DNA from: Kribbella caucasensis
Lineage (GTDB): Bacteria; Actinomycetota; Actinomycetes; Propionibacteriales; Kribbellaceae
DNA length: 64,000 bases
Direction of reading: 5' to 3'
Assembly (NCBI RefSeq): GCF_004361855.1
Contig: NZ_SNWQ01000017.1
Coordinates: forward strand, 1 to 64,000
Part shown: positions 37,635 through 46,525 of the stretch, piece after piece
Layout: the number at the start of each line of letters is the position of its first letter
Position numbering within the stretch: position 1 is the first letter of the stretch
Notes under the pieces: generated by a model
What the model saw: only the letters and a program-made list of their open reading frames with translations
Told to the model about the DNA's origin: nothing
Databases searched by the model: none
Made by a program: the position numbers and the translations under genes

Positions 37635-38999
37635 GTGGCCGCCATCTCCGGGAAGCTGACCGTGCAGGACCTTCGCGACCTGGTCGCGGAGGGGACGATC
37701 GACACCGTTCTGGTCGCCATCACCGACATGCAGGGACGCCTGCAGGGCAAGCGCTGCGGCGCCCGCTACTTCGTCGAGGAAGTGCTCAAACACGGCACCG
37801 AGGGCTGCAACTACCTGCTCGCGGTGGACGTCGACATGAACACCGTCGACGGGTACGCGATGTCCTCCTGGGAGCGCGGGTACGGCGATCTGCTGATGGC
37901 GCCGGATCTCGACACGTTGCGGCTGCTGCCGTGGCTGGAGGGCACCGCGCTGGTGCTCTGCGACGTCCAGTGGCTCGACAGCTCGCCGGTCCCGGCCAGC
38001 CCGCGGCAGATCCTCCGGGCCCAGCTCGACCGGCTCGCCGAGCGCGGCCTCAAGGCGTACGTCGGGACCGAGCTGGAGTTCATCGTCTTCAACGACACCT
38101 TCGAGTCCGCCTGGACCAAGCGGTACCGCGACCTCGACCCGGCGAACCAGTACAACGTCGACTACTCGTTGCTCGGCACCGCCCGGATCGAGCCGTTGCT
38201 GCGCGACATCCGCAACTCGATGACCGGCGCCGGCCTGTACGTCGAGTCGGCCAAGGGCGAGTGCAACCTCGGCCAGCAGGAGATCGCGTTCCGGTTCGAC
38301 GAGGCGCTGGCCACCTGCGACAACCACTCGATCTACAAGACCGGGGCCAAGGAGATCGCGGCCAAACACGGCAAGAGCCTGACGTTCATGGCGAAGTACG
38401 ACGCACGCGAGGGCAACTCGTGCCACATCCACCTGAGCTTCCGCTCGGACACCGGGGATCCGGTGCTGGCGGGGGATCGGGAGCACGGGTTCTCGGTGCT
38501 GATGGAGCAGTTCATCGCCGGCCAACTCGCCTGCCTGCCCGAGCTCACCTACCTGCTGGCGCCGAACATCAACTCCTACAAGCGATTCGTGCCCGGCAGC
38601 TTCGCGCCGACCGCGGTCGCCTGGGGCCTGGACAACCGGACCTGCGCCTTGCGGGTGGTCGGCCACGGCGAGTCGCTCCGGGTGGAGAACCGGCTGCCCG
38701 GCGGTGATGTGAACCCGTATCTCGCGGTCGCCGCGCTGATCGCCTCCGGCCTGCACGGGATCGAGAACGAGCTGGAGATGGAACCGCTGCTGGCCGGCAA
38801 CGCCTACACCAGCGACAAGCCGCACGTGCCGACGACGCTGCGCGAGGCCACGGCCTTGTTCGGCGGGTCGAAGATCGCCCGGGAGGCGTTCGGCGACGAG
38901 ATGGTCGACCACTACGTCAACGCGGCCCGGGTCGAACTCGACGCCTACGACGCGGCCGTCACCGACTGGGAGCTGGTCCGTGGTTTCGAACGACTCTGA
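37635..38999 (+). CDS. Glutamine synthetase-like gamma-glutamyl ligase (GlnA4-like)
   Basis: A 454-residue protein of the glutamine synthetase fold. Metal- and ATP-binding segments are visible: GTELEFIVF, AKGECNLGQQEIAFRFDE, GNSCHIHLSF, LAPNINSYKRFVPGSFAPT and RVENRLPGGDVNPYLAVAA. The subgroup does not make glutamine but joins glutamate to amines, as in gamma-glutamylethanolamide or polyamine ligases. With an ethanolamine-type permease opposite and a gamma-glutamyl hydrolase and dehydrogenases downstream, it should start amine breakdown. It starts at GTG 37635. A 28-bp repeat begins at its stop codon. Confidence 0.85.
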   Translation: MAAISGKLTVQDLRDLVAEGTIDTVLVAITDMQGRLQGKRCGARYFVEEVLKHGTEGCNYLLAVDVDMNTVDGYAMSSWERGYGDLLMAPDLDTLRLLPWLEGTALVLCDVQWLDSSPVPASPRQILRAQLDRLAERGLKAYVGTELEFIVFNDTFESAWTKRYRDLDPANQYNVDYSLLGTARIEPLLRDIRNSMTGAGLYVESAKGECNLGQQEIAFRFDEALATCDNHSIYKTGAKEIAAKHGKSLTFMAKYDAREGNSCHIHLSFRSDTGDPVLAGDREHGFSVLMEQFIAGQLACLPELTYLLAPNINSYKRFVPGSFAPTAVAWGLDNRTCALRVVGHGESLRVENRLPGGDVNPYLAVAALIASGLHGIENELEMEPLLAGNAYTSDKPHVPTTLREATALFGGSKIAREAFGDEMVDHYVNAARVELDAYDAAVTDWELVRGFERL

Positions 39000-39738
39000 C
39001 CGGGGCGGTGGGGCGGGGAAGGAATCTCACAAGCCACGCATCGGGATCACGACCTACCTCGAACCGACCATCTGGGGAGTGTGGGAACGCGACGCGGCCC
39101 TGCTGCCCCGTGTGTACCTCGACTCCGTGGTCGCGGCGGGCGGCGTACCGGTGTTGCTTCCGCCGGTCGGGACCGATCCGACCGTGCTGGAACTGCTTGA
39201 CGGGTTGGTGATCGCGGGCGGTTGTGATGTCGACCCCGCGTCGTACGGCGCTGCGCAGCACCCGGAGACGGTCGACACGCGGCCGGGGCGGGACGAGCAT
39301 GAAGCGATCCTGATCCGGGCCGCGCTCGACGCGGACCTGCCGTTGCTGGCGATCTGCCGTGGACTGCAGATGCTCAACGTGACGCTCGGCGGGACGCTGC
39401 AACAGCACCTGCCGGACAGGGTGGCGCACGACGAGCATCGGCCGTCGCCCGCGGTCTTCGGCCAGACCGAGGTCAAGGTCGAGCCGGACACGTTGACCGG
39501 GCGGCTCTTCGGCGACCGATCCACCGTGGCCTGTTACCACCACCAGGCCATCGACGTGGTCGCGCCGACTCTGCAGGTCACGGCCCGCGCGGGGGACGGC
39601 ACGGTCGAGGCGGCCGAGGTGACGGGACACGACTTCGCGATCGGCGTCCAGTGGCACCCCGAGGAGAACCCCGACGACCTGCGGCTGTTCACGGCACTCA
39701 TCAGCGCCGCAAACAAGGCTGCAAGGAGAAACCAGTGA
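38980..39738 (+). CDS. C26 gamma-glutamyl hydrolase (PuuD-like)
   Basis: A 252-residue class I glutamine-amidotransferase-like hydrolase that would release glutamate from the gamma-glutamyl intermediate. The catalytic Cys is in AICRGLQMLNV and the His-Glu pair in GVQWHPEE. The GTG start at 38980 overlaps the end of the ligase gene by 20 bp. The first 17 residues (VSNDSDRGGGAGKESH) are mostly encoded by a 28-bp G-rich repeat; relatives start close to KPRIGITTY, so this is an added N-terminal extension. The stop overlaps the next start as GTGA. Confidence 0.87.
   Translation: MVSNDSDRGGGAGKESHKPRIGITTYLEPTIWGVWERDAALLPRVYLDSVVAAGGVPVLLPPVGTDPTVLELLDGLVIAGGCDVDPASYGAAQHPETVDTRPGRDEHEAILIRAALDADLPLLAICRGLQMLNVTLGGTLQQHLPDRVAHDEHRPSPAVFGQTEVKVEPDTLTGRLFGDRSTVACYHHQAIDVVAPTLQVTARAGDGTVEAAEVTGHDFAIGVQWHPEENPDDLRLFTALISAANKAARRNQ
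38998..39025 (+). repeat. 28-bp G-rich dispersed repeat, copy D (in coding sequence)
   Basis: GACCGGGGCGGTGGGG continues as CGGGGAAGGAAT. It starts on the second base of the ligase stop codon and encodes DRGGGAGKE in the hydrolase frame. It matches copy A, 30 kb away, at 27 of 28 bases. Confidence 0.85.
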
Positions 39739-41093
39739 CGCACGACGTGATCAACCCGGCCACGGAGAAGGTGGTCCGGACGATCGAGCTGGCCACCGAG
39801 GCCGACGCGGACGCGGCGATCGCGCGCGCGGCCACGGCGTACGAGAGCTGGCGCGAGGTGAGTCCGGCGGATCGCGGCCGGCTACTGCGGCGGTTCGCCG
39901 ACGCGGTCGACGCGGACCTGGAGAACCTGGCCGCTCTGGAGGTGGAGAACGCCGGGCACACGATCGGCAACGCCCGCTGGGAGGCGGGGAACGTCCGGGA
40001 CGTCCTGCACTACTACTCGGCGGCGCCGGAGCGGTTGTTCGGTCGGCAGATTCCCGTTGCTGACGGCATCAACATCACCTTCGCCGAACCGCTGGGCGTG
40101 GTCGGCGTGATCGTCCCGTGGAACTTCCCGATGCCCATCGCGGGCTGGGGTTTCGCGCCCGCGCTGGCGGCCGGGAACACGGTCGTCCTGAAGCCGGCCG
40201 AGCTGACCCCGTTGACCGCGATGCGGTTGGGGGAGCTGGCGTTGGAGGCCGGGCTGCCGCCGGGGGTGCTGGAGATCGTGCCGGGTGCGGGGAAGGTGGT
40301 GGGGCAGCGGTTCGTCATGCATCCCGCCGTCCGCAAGGTGGTCTTCACCGGCTCGACGCAGGTGGGCAAGCAGATCATGGCCGGCTGCTCGGAGCAGGTG
40401 AAGCGCGTGACGCTCGAGCTCGGCGGGAAGTCGGCGAACATCGTGTTCGCGGATGCCGACCTGGAGAAGGCGGCCGCGCAGGCGCCGTACGGGGTGTTCG
40501 ACAACGCGGGACAGGACTGTTGCGCGCGGTCGCGGATCCTGGTCGAGCGGTCGGCGTACGACCGGTTCCTGGAGTTGCTGGAGCCGGCTGTGAAGGGCGT
40601 GAAGGTCGGCGATCCGGCGGACACGGCGACCGAGATGGGGCCGCTGATCTCGGCGCAGCAGCGGGAGCGAGTCGCCGGGTATGTGGACGAGGCCGCGGTT
40701 GCCTTCCGTGGGTCGATGCCGGAGGGGCCCGGGTTCTGGTTCCCGCCGACCGTGCTCGCGCCGGTGTCGCCCGATGCGCCGGCGATGCGCGAGGAGATCT
40801 TCGGGCCGGTGGTCGTGGTCGCGCCGTTCGAGGACGAGACCGACGCGGTTCGGCTCGCCAACGACTCGCAGTACGGGCTGTCCGGGTCGATCTGGACCCG
40901 CGACGTCGGCCGCGCGCTGCGGGTGGGACGTGGTGTCGAGGCGGGCAACCTGTCGGTGAACTCGCACTCCTCGGTGCGCTACTCCACGCCGTTCGGCGGC
41001 TTCAAGCAGTCCGGGCTCGGCCGTGAACTCGGGCCGGACGCGCTGGCCGCGTTCACCGAGACCAAGAACATCTTCATCTCCACGGAGGACTAA
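39735..41093 (+). CDS. Aldehyde dehydrogenase
   Basis: A 452-residue NAD(P)-dependent aldehyde dehydrogenase. The catalytic Cys is in NAGQDCCARS and the general base Glu in VTLELGGKSANIV. The Rossmann segment VFTGSTQVGK and the substrate loop EEIFGPVVVV are present. It should oxidise the gamma-glutamyl aldehyde in the amine pathway. The GTG start has AAGGAG 6 bp upstream and overlaps the hydrolase stop. Confidence 0.92.
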   Translation: MTHDVINPATEKVVRTIELATEADADAAIARAATAYESWREVSPADRGRLLRRFADAVDADLENLAALEVENAGHTIGNARWEAGNVRDVLHYYSAAPERLFGRQIPVADGINITFAEPLGVVGVIVPWNFPMPIAGWGFAPALAAGNTVVLKPAELTPLTAMRLGELALEAGLPPGVLEIVPGAGKVVGQRFVMHPAVRKVVFTGSTQVGKQIMAGCSEQVKRVTLELGGKSANIVFADADLEKAAAQAPYGVFDNAGQDCCARSRILVERSAYDRFLELLEPAVKGVKVGDPADTATEMGPLISAQQRERVAGYVDEAAVAFRGSMPEGPGFWFPPTVLAPVSPDAPAMREEIFGPVVVVAPFEDETDAVRLANDSQYGLSGSIWTRDVGRALRVGRGVEAGNLSVNSHSSVRYSTPFGGFKQSGLGRELGPDALAAFTETKNIFISTED

Positions 41094-41098
41094 TCCAA

Positions 41099-41887
41099 AT
41101 GACAGACGTGCACGCTCATCGGCTCGACGGCCGGGTCGCGGTGGTGACCGGCGGCGCCAGCGGGATCGGGCTGGCCAGCGTACGGCGGCTCGCGGCCGAG
41201 GGCGCGAAGGTCGTCATCGGCGACCTCGACCCGGACGCGGGCAAGACCACCGCGGACGAGGTCGGCGGGCTGTTCGTACCGACTGACGTGACCAGCGCGG
41301 CCGAGGTGGACAACCTGTTCAAGCAGGCCGACGACGTCTTCGGCAGCGTCGACATCGCGTTCAACAACGCGGGCATCTCACCGCCTGAGGACGCGTCGAT
41401 CCTGGACACTGGGCTGGACGCGTGGCGCAAGGTCCAGGAGGTCAACCTGACCTCGGTCTACCTGTGCTGCAAGGCCGTGATCCCGTACATGCAGCGACAG
41501 AGCAAGGGCTCGATCATCAACACCGCCTCCTTCGTCGCCGTGATGGGCGCCGCCACGTCGCAGATCTCGTACTCCGCGTCGAAGGGCGGCGTGCTCTCGA
41601 TGAGCCGCGAACTGGGTGTCGAGTTCGCCCGCCAGGGCATCCGGGTCAACGCGCTCTGCCCGGGGCCGGTGAACACCCCGCTGCTGAAGGAGTTGTTCGC
41701 CTCCGACCCCGAGCGGGCCCAGCGCCGGCTGGTCCACGTCCCGATGGGCCGCTTCGGCGAACCCGAGGAGATCGCCGCCGCGGTGGCCTTCCTGGCCTCC
41801 GACGACTCGTCCTTCATCACCGCCAACACCTTCCTGGTCGACGGCGGTATCTCAGGCGCCTACGTGACGCCTTTAGGCCATGTCTGA
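41099..41887 (+). CDS. Short-chain dehydrogenase/reductase with transposon-derived end
   Basis: A 262-residue SDR oxidoreductase. The cofactor motif TGGASGIG is at residues 18-25, NNAG follows, and the catalytic Tyr and Lys are in ISYSASKGG. It could oxidise the hydroxyl of gamma-glutamylethanolamide to the aldehyde used by the previous enzyme. The last residues GHV and the stop TGA come from the left end of a foldback element inserted at 41875. Relatives usually end near GAYVTP(L), so the native tail is replaced by only a few residues. Confidence 0.9.
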   Translation: MTDVHAHRLDGRVAVVTGGASGIGLASVRRLAAEGAKVVIGDLDPDAGKTTADEVGGLFVPTDVTSAAEVDNLFKQADDVFGSVDIAFNNAGISPPEDASILDTGLDAWRKVQEVNLTSVYLCCKAVIPYMQRQSKGSIINTASFVAVMGAATSQISYSASKGGVLSMSRELGVEFARQGIRVNALCPGPVNTPLLKELFASDPERAQRRLVHVPMGRFGEPEEIAAAVAFLASDDSSFITANTFLVDGGISGAYVTPLGHV

Positions 41888-42041
41888 CGGTTTCCTGCGT
41901 GCTGCGCGGCACTCGGCACGGCATCTCGCTGCACTGGAGCAAAGGCCACGATGAACACCGCATCGAGGCCTTCACTCCAGCACACCGAGCTACCGCACCG
42001 AGCACCTGCTCGCGACTGCAGGAAACCATCAGACACGGCCT
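41875..42041. mobile_element. 167-bp foldback/MITE-like element, copy 2
   Basis: It has the same length as copy 1 and an almost identical interior. Its 24-bp terminal repeats (41875-41898, 42018-42041) differ from each other at two positions. It lies between the SDR and FadR genes and supplies the SDR stop codon. The outer bases extend symmetrically to TTAGGCC...GGCCTAA, so no target duplication is evident. Confidence 0.8.
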
Positions 42042-42071
42042 AAGCTGACGGGGACGCTGAGCGGGGAGAAG

Positions 42072-42806
42072 GTGGATGGTTTGCTGGAGGAGGCGCGGGC
42101 TGGGGACGCGTTGTTCCGGCCGGTTCGGGCCGGCAACCCGTTCGAGGAGACCGTCGAGCGGTTGCTGCAGGCGATCAAGCTCGGCGTGGTCGCCCCGGGC
42201 GAGCGGCTGCCCTCCGAACGCGACCTGGCCGCCCGGCTCAGCGTCTCCCGCGTCACCCTGCGGGAGGCGATCCGCGCGCTCACCGAGGCCGGGTACGTCG
42301 AGTCACGGCGCGGCCGGTACGGCGGGACGTTCGTCAACGAACGCCTCCCCAAACCCCGCCGCGTCGGTCCCCGCAAACTCGCGAAGGAACTCGGCGGCGG
42401 TCTCGACGACGCCCTGATCCTCCGCTCGGCCCTCGAGGTCGGCGCGGCCGAGGCGGCAGCCGCCCGCGACCTCGGCCCCGCCGAACGCGCCCACCTGGAA
42501 CGGTGCCTCGCCGACACCGCGGCCGCCAAGCTCGCCGACTACCGCCGGATGGATTCCCGGCTGCACCTCGCCATCGCGGAGGTGAGCGGTTCGCCGTCGC
42601 TGACCACCGCGGTCGCCGACGTCCGGATGCGGCTGAACGCCCTGCTCGACGCGATCCCACTGCTGGAGCGGAATATCGAGCATTCGGACAAGCAGCACCA
42701 GGCCGTCATCGACGCCATCCTCGCCGCCGACCCACCGGCCGCCCGCCAGGCCATGCAGGAACACCTGGCCGGCACCGCCGCGCTGCTGCGAGCCTTCCTC
42801 ACCTGA
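42072..42806 (+). CDS. FadR-subfamily GntR transcriptional regulator
   Basis: A 244-residue regulator: the winged helix (LPSERDLAARLSVSRVTLRE, residues about 47-66) and an all-helical FCD ligand-binding domain with Asp/His metal ligands around DSRLHLAIAEVSG. The GTG start has GGGGAGAAG before it. It closes the amine operon and probably recognises the TGGTCTAC sites in front of the ligase and permease genes. The element at 41875 separates it from the SDR gene and may change its expression. Confidence 0.88.
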   Translation: MDGLLEEARAGDALFRPVRAGNPFEETVERLLQAIKLGVVAPGERLPSERDLAARLSVSRVTLREAIRALTEAGYVESRRGRYGGTFVNERLPKPRRVGPRKLAKELGGGLDDALILRSALEVGAAEAAAARDLGPAERAHLERCLADTAAAKLADYRRMDSRLHLAIAEVSGSPSLTTAVADVRMRLNALLDAIPLLERNIEHSDKQHQAVIDAILAADPPAARQAMQEHLAGTAALLRAFLT

Positions 42807-42917
42807 TTATGGTGTCGAGGGGGTGGCGGACGGGTTTCGGTGTGTGACACTCGCCGTGTCGATTGGCGCTCGACTGTGATGTCGGCGAATGTAATCCTTC
42901 GGGGAGAATGTGGATCG

Positions 42918-45674
42918 ATGACTGACGACGAGCTGGTCGGGCGCGCCGGGCTGGTCGAGCGTGCGCGGACGCAGCTCGAGACCAGCGGCAGCGTGCTGCT
43001 CTACGGGCCGACCGGGATCGGCAAGTCCGCGGTCGGGCGCGCTCTCGTCGCCGAGCGGGCCCGGTCCGGCTGGCGGGTGCTCAGTGCGGCGCCCTCCCAG
43101 AGCGAGGCCGGTCTGCCGTATGTCACCCTCCTCGACCTCCTCTCGAACCAGCTCGAGCTGGCCTGGCAGGTGCTCCCCGACCATCTCCGGCAGCCCCTCG
43201 AGGTTGCCCTGCTCAAGGCGAGCGCCCCCGACACCGTCCGCGACGAGCTGGCCGTGCGCCTGGCCGTCCTGCACGTACTGCGTCGCCTGGCGGCGTCCGG
43301 GCCGGTGTTGCTGGTCGTGGACGACATCCAGTGGGTCGACCCGTCAAGTCTTGAAGTACTGACCTTCTGCGCGCGCAGGTTGACCGAGGGCGTGCATATG
43401 CTCGCCACCGAGCAGGTGGCCGACGGCGATCTCCCGCTGATGGCCGAGGCCTGCCCCGAGCCGGTGCTGCAGCTGGAGGTCCCGCCGCTGGGCGAGCCCG
43501 ACGTACTGGCTCTGCTGCGCAACCGGCTGTCCAGCCCACTGCCGGTGCGGACGGCGCGCCGGATTCATGCCGCGAGCGGGGGCAATCCGTTCATGGCGCT
43601 GGAGCTGGGCCGGGCTGTGCTGCGGCACCCGCAAGGGGTCTCGCCCAACGATCCACTTCCGGTGTCGAGCCGGCTGAAGACGCTGCTGGGCGATCGGCTG
43701 GCCGATCTCAGTACGGCGACCCACGAGCTGTTGCTGCACGCGGCCTCGTCGCCCCGGCCGACCACGGCCCAGCTGACGCACTCGCTGGGCCGTCCAATCG
43801 ATGCCGAGCTCGCCGAGGCCGAGGGACTCGGATTGATCGACGTCTCCTCGGAGCGGTTGCGGTTCAACCACCCGTTGCTGCGCGAGTTCGTGTACGCCGA
43901 GGCGACGTCCGCGGCCCGTCGGCAGGCGCACGCGCAGCTGGCCTCGGTGGTCGAGGAGCCGGTGGAGAACGCGACCCACCGGGCGCTGGCCACCCAGGAA
44001 GCGGATGCGGATCTTGCGACCGCGATCGAGGAGGCGGCCGTGACCGCGGGCGGCCGTGGTGCGCTCGGAGCCGCCGCGACCCTCTGGCGACTCGCTGCCG
44101 AGCGGACCCCGGCGGACCAGCCCGACGACCGCGGACGTCGCCTCACCCGAGCCGCCGACGATGCGGCCGCTGCCGGCCATCTGGTGGAGTCGGCCGAGAT
44201 GGCCCGGCTCGCAGTACGGGCTGCGACTCGGGCGGACGTGAAGGTGCCTGCCCTTCTGCTGCTGGTGGATGCGGCGTGGTCCGAGCACGACCAGCGGATC
44301 GAGTTGCTGACCGAGGCCTTCGAGGCGGCCGCCGGCGACGAGCGGCTCGAGGCGAAGGTGTGGATCGTGCGCAGCCACAGCGCGTACTTCGACCGCCGGC
44401 TCGACGAGGCCCGCGAGGCTGCCCGGGTGGCCGAGAAGCTGGCTCGCAAGTGCGACGACACCGAGGTGCTGGTGGACGCGCTGAGCGCGGCGAACTCGGT
44501 CGAGATCTCGGTCGGCGGCGGCGAAGCGGCGGACCGGTTGCTCGAACAGGCCGGTGAGCTGGCGATCGGGTTGCCGCTGACCAAGACCGTGATCCTCGCC
44601 CGGCAGATGGCCGCGATGCGGGAGCTGTTCCGCGGCCGGACCACCGAGGCGATCGCCGGGATCAGCACATTGGTCGACGAGGTCCGCGCTGTTGGCGCGA
44701 TCCGCTGGCTGGCCGGGGTGCTGATCTCCGCGACCGCGATCTACGAGCGGAGCGGGCGCGGCGCCGAGGCACTCGCCGCCGGACATGAGTGCCTGCAGCT
44801 GATGCAGGACCTGGGCGACGAGCCCGAGGTCGGCCTGGTGATCGCCAGCCGGGCCGAATGGGCCGGCGGTACGGCGACGGCGGCGCGCGAGCTGTCCGAG
44901 GCGGCGCTGGAGGCGGTCCGCTCGATCGGCAACGACGAGTGGACCGGACCGGCCCTGGCCAGCGTCGGCCTGGTCGGCGTACTGACCGGGGATCCGCAGC
45001 GCGCGGTCGAGGCGTTCGACGCGATCGCCGAATCCGGCGAGGCCGCGATGCCGTACGACCCGGCCGTGATCCCCTGGCACGCGGACTACGCCGAGGCCCT
45101 GGTCGCCGCCGGCCGGCTGGACGACGCGGCCGCGCTGATCGCGGAGATCCGGAACCGGGCCGAGACGCTAGATCGTGAGGTCGTGAAGATCGGCCTGTCC
45201 CGGGCCGAGGCGTTGCTGATCGCCAAGCAGGGCGATCCGGCCGCCGCGCTGGATCTGCTGGAGAAGACGATCACCTCCGCGGGCGACCAGCTCTACCCGC
45301 TCGACCTGGCCCGCTGCGAGCTCACCCGAGGCCGGGTCGCCCGGCAGGCCCGGCGCCGGTCGGTGGCCCGGACCGCGTTCCTGGACGCGATCGAGCAGTT
45401 CGAGTCGTACGGCGCGCCCGCGTGGCGCGAGGTGGCCGAGACCGAGCTGGCCCGGCTCGACGTCCCGAGCCGGAGCCGGCAGCCGTCCGAGCTAACCGAC
45501 AACGAGCTGCAGATCGTCGCGATGGTCCGGGACGGTTCCACCAACCGCGAGATCGCCGCCGCGCTCTACCTGAGCGTCAAGGCCGTCGAGTCGCAGCTCA
45601 CCCGCCTCTACCGCCGCTTCGGTGTCGCCAACCGCACCCAGCTCCTCCGCACGGTCGACCGCGGCGGCTCCTGA
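42918..45674 (+). CDS. Large ATP-binding LuxR-family regulator (LAL type)
   Basis: A 918-residue regulator. The N-terminal AAA-like domain has Walker A GPTGIGKS (about residues 32-39) and Walker B LLVVDDIQW. The middle 600 residues are TPR-like helical repeats. A LuxR helix-turn-helix ends the protein (ELTDNELQIVAMVRDGSTNR, AALYLSVKAVESQLTRLYRR). Such proteins often control carbon use or secondary metabolism after binding a ligand and ATP. The ATG at 42918 has GGAGAATG about 10 bp upstream. Its target is unknown. Confidence 0.9.
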   Translation: MTDDELVGRAGLVERARTQLETSGSVLLYGPTGIGKSAVGRALVAERARSGWRVLSAAPSQSEAGLPYVTLLDLLSNQLELAWQVLPDHLRQPLEVALLKASAPDTVRDELAVRLAVLHVLRRLAASGPVLLVVDDIQWVDPSSLEVLTFCARRLTEGVHMLATEQVADGDLPLMAEACPEPVLQLEVPPLGEPDVLALLRNRLSSPLPVRTARRIHAASGGNPFMALELGRAVLRHPQGVSPNDPLPVSSRLKTLLGDRLADLSTATHELLLHAASSPRPTTAQLTHSLGRPIDAELAEAEGLGLIDVSSERLRFNHPLLREFVYAEATSAARRQAHAQLASVVEEPVENATHRALATQEADADLATAIEEAAVTAGGRGALGAAATLWRLAAERTPADQPDDRGRRLTRAADDAAAAGHLVESAEMARLAVRAATRADVKVPALLLLVDAAWSEHDQRIELLTEAFEAAAGDERLEAKVWIVRSHSAYFDRRLDEAREAARVAEKLARKCDDTEVLVDALSAANSVEISVGGGEAADRLLEQAGELAIGLPLTKTVILARQMAAMRELFRGRTTEAIAGISTLVDEVRAVGAIRWLAGVLISATAIYERSGRGAEALAAGHECLQLMQDLGDEPEVGLVIASRAEWAGGTATAARELSEAALEAVRSIGNDEWTGPALASVGLVGVLTGDPQRAVEAFDAIAESGEAAMPYDPAVIPWHADYAEALVAAGRLDDAAALIAEIRNRAETLDREVVKIGLSRAEALLIAKQGDPAAALDLLEKTITSAGDQLYPLDLARCELTRGRVARQARRRSVARTAFLDAIEQFESYGAPAWREVAETELARLDVPSRSRQPSELTDNELQIVAMVRDGSTNREIAAALYLSVKAVESQLTRLYRRFGVANRTQLLRTVDRGGS

Positions 45675-45678
45675 GGGG

Positions 45679-46470
45679 TCAGCGTCTGACGAAGCGGCCG
45701 GGGCTGACGCCGAGCATCCGGCGGAAATGCCGGGTCAGGTGCGACTGGTCGTAGAAACCGGCCAGCCCGGCGACCTCGGCGGCCGGGCGGCCCTCGAGCA
45801 GGTACCGCCGGGCCAGGTCGACCCGGCGGCCGGTGAGGTACCGGTGCGGCGGCATGCCGTACTCGCGGGTGAACGCGCGGACCAGGTGGGTCGGATGCGC
45901 GAGCACCAGTTTCGACGCCTCGTCGAGGGTGATGCCGTCCGGCAGGTTGGCATCCAGCACCTCGCGCAGCCGCCCGGCGACTCCGGGGTCGCGACTGTCC
46001 GGCGGAGCGATGGCCTGCCTGCGGAGGTGCTGGCGCAGCCGCTTCTCGATCAGCCTCAGCCGGCTCTCGGCCTCGAATCCCTCGCGGCCGTCCACCAGCA
46101 CGTCGTGCAGCTGGTGGAGCCGTCGGCGCAGTACCGGGTCCACCAGTTCGGGCCGGTCGACGGCCGCGCCGACCAGGTCCTCGCCGAGCTGGTCGGGGGC
46201 CAGGTAGAGCACCCGCTTGCGGAATCCCTCCGGCCGGACCGAGCGGCCGTCGTGCGGGACGTTCGGCGGGAGCAGGGAGATCTGGGCCTGGGCCAACCCG
46301 TGTTCGCGGTGGTCCAGGTCGTACCGGACCACGCCCTCGTCGACCATCAGCACGGTCCACGCGTCGTGCGTGTGACTGGGGTAGGCGTGCGACGGGAAGT
46401 ACGCGTGCAGCACCTCGACGATCCCGTTCACCTCGGGACGCCACGCACTGACCTGCGCGTCACCGCTCAC
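45679..46470 (-). CDS. AraC-family transcriptional regulator
   Basis: A 263-residue regulator: an N-terminal cupin-like sensor domain (HAYPSHTHDAWTVLMVDEGV, ISLLPPNVPHDG) and a C-terminal double helix-turn-helix (PTHLVRAFTREYGMPPHRYL, FYDQSHLTRHFRRMLGVSPG). It starts at GTG 46470. It converges on the LAL regulator with 4 bp between stops, and is divergent from the D-aminopeptidase gene, which it may control. Confidence 0.88.
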   Translation of the reverse strand: MSGDAQVSAWRPEVNGIVEVLHAYFPSHAYPSHTHDAWTVLMVDEGVVRYDLDHREHGLAQAQISLLPPNVPHDGRSVRPEGFRKRVLYLAPDQLGEDLVGAAVDRPELVDPVLRRRLHQLHDVLVDGREGFEAESRLRLIEKRLRQHLRRQAIAPPDSRDPGVAGRLREVLDANLPDGITLDEASKLVLAHPTHLVRAFTREYGMPPHRYLTGRRVDLARRYLLEGRPAAEVAGLAGFYDQSHLTRHFRRMLGVSPGRFVRR

Positions 46471-46525
46471 AGGTCAGAACATACGCTGCCACTCGGAGAC
46501 ACGGGTTCCGAGGAGGGGTTGCGAG

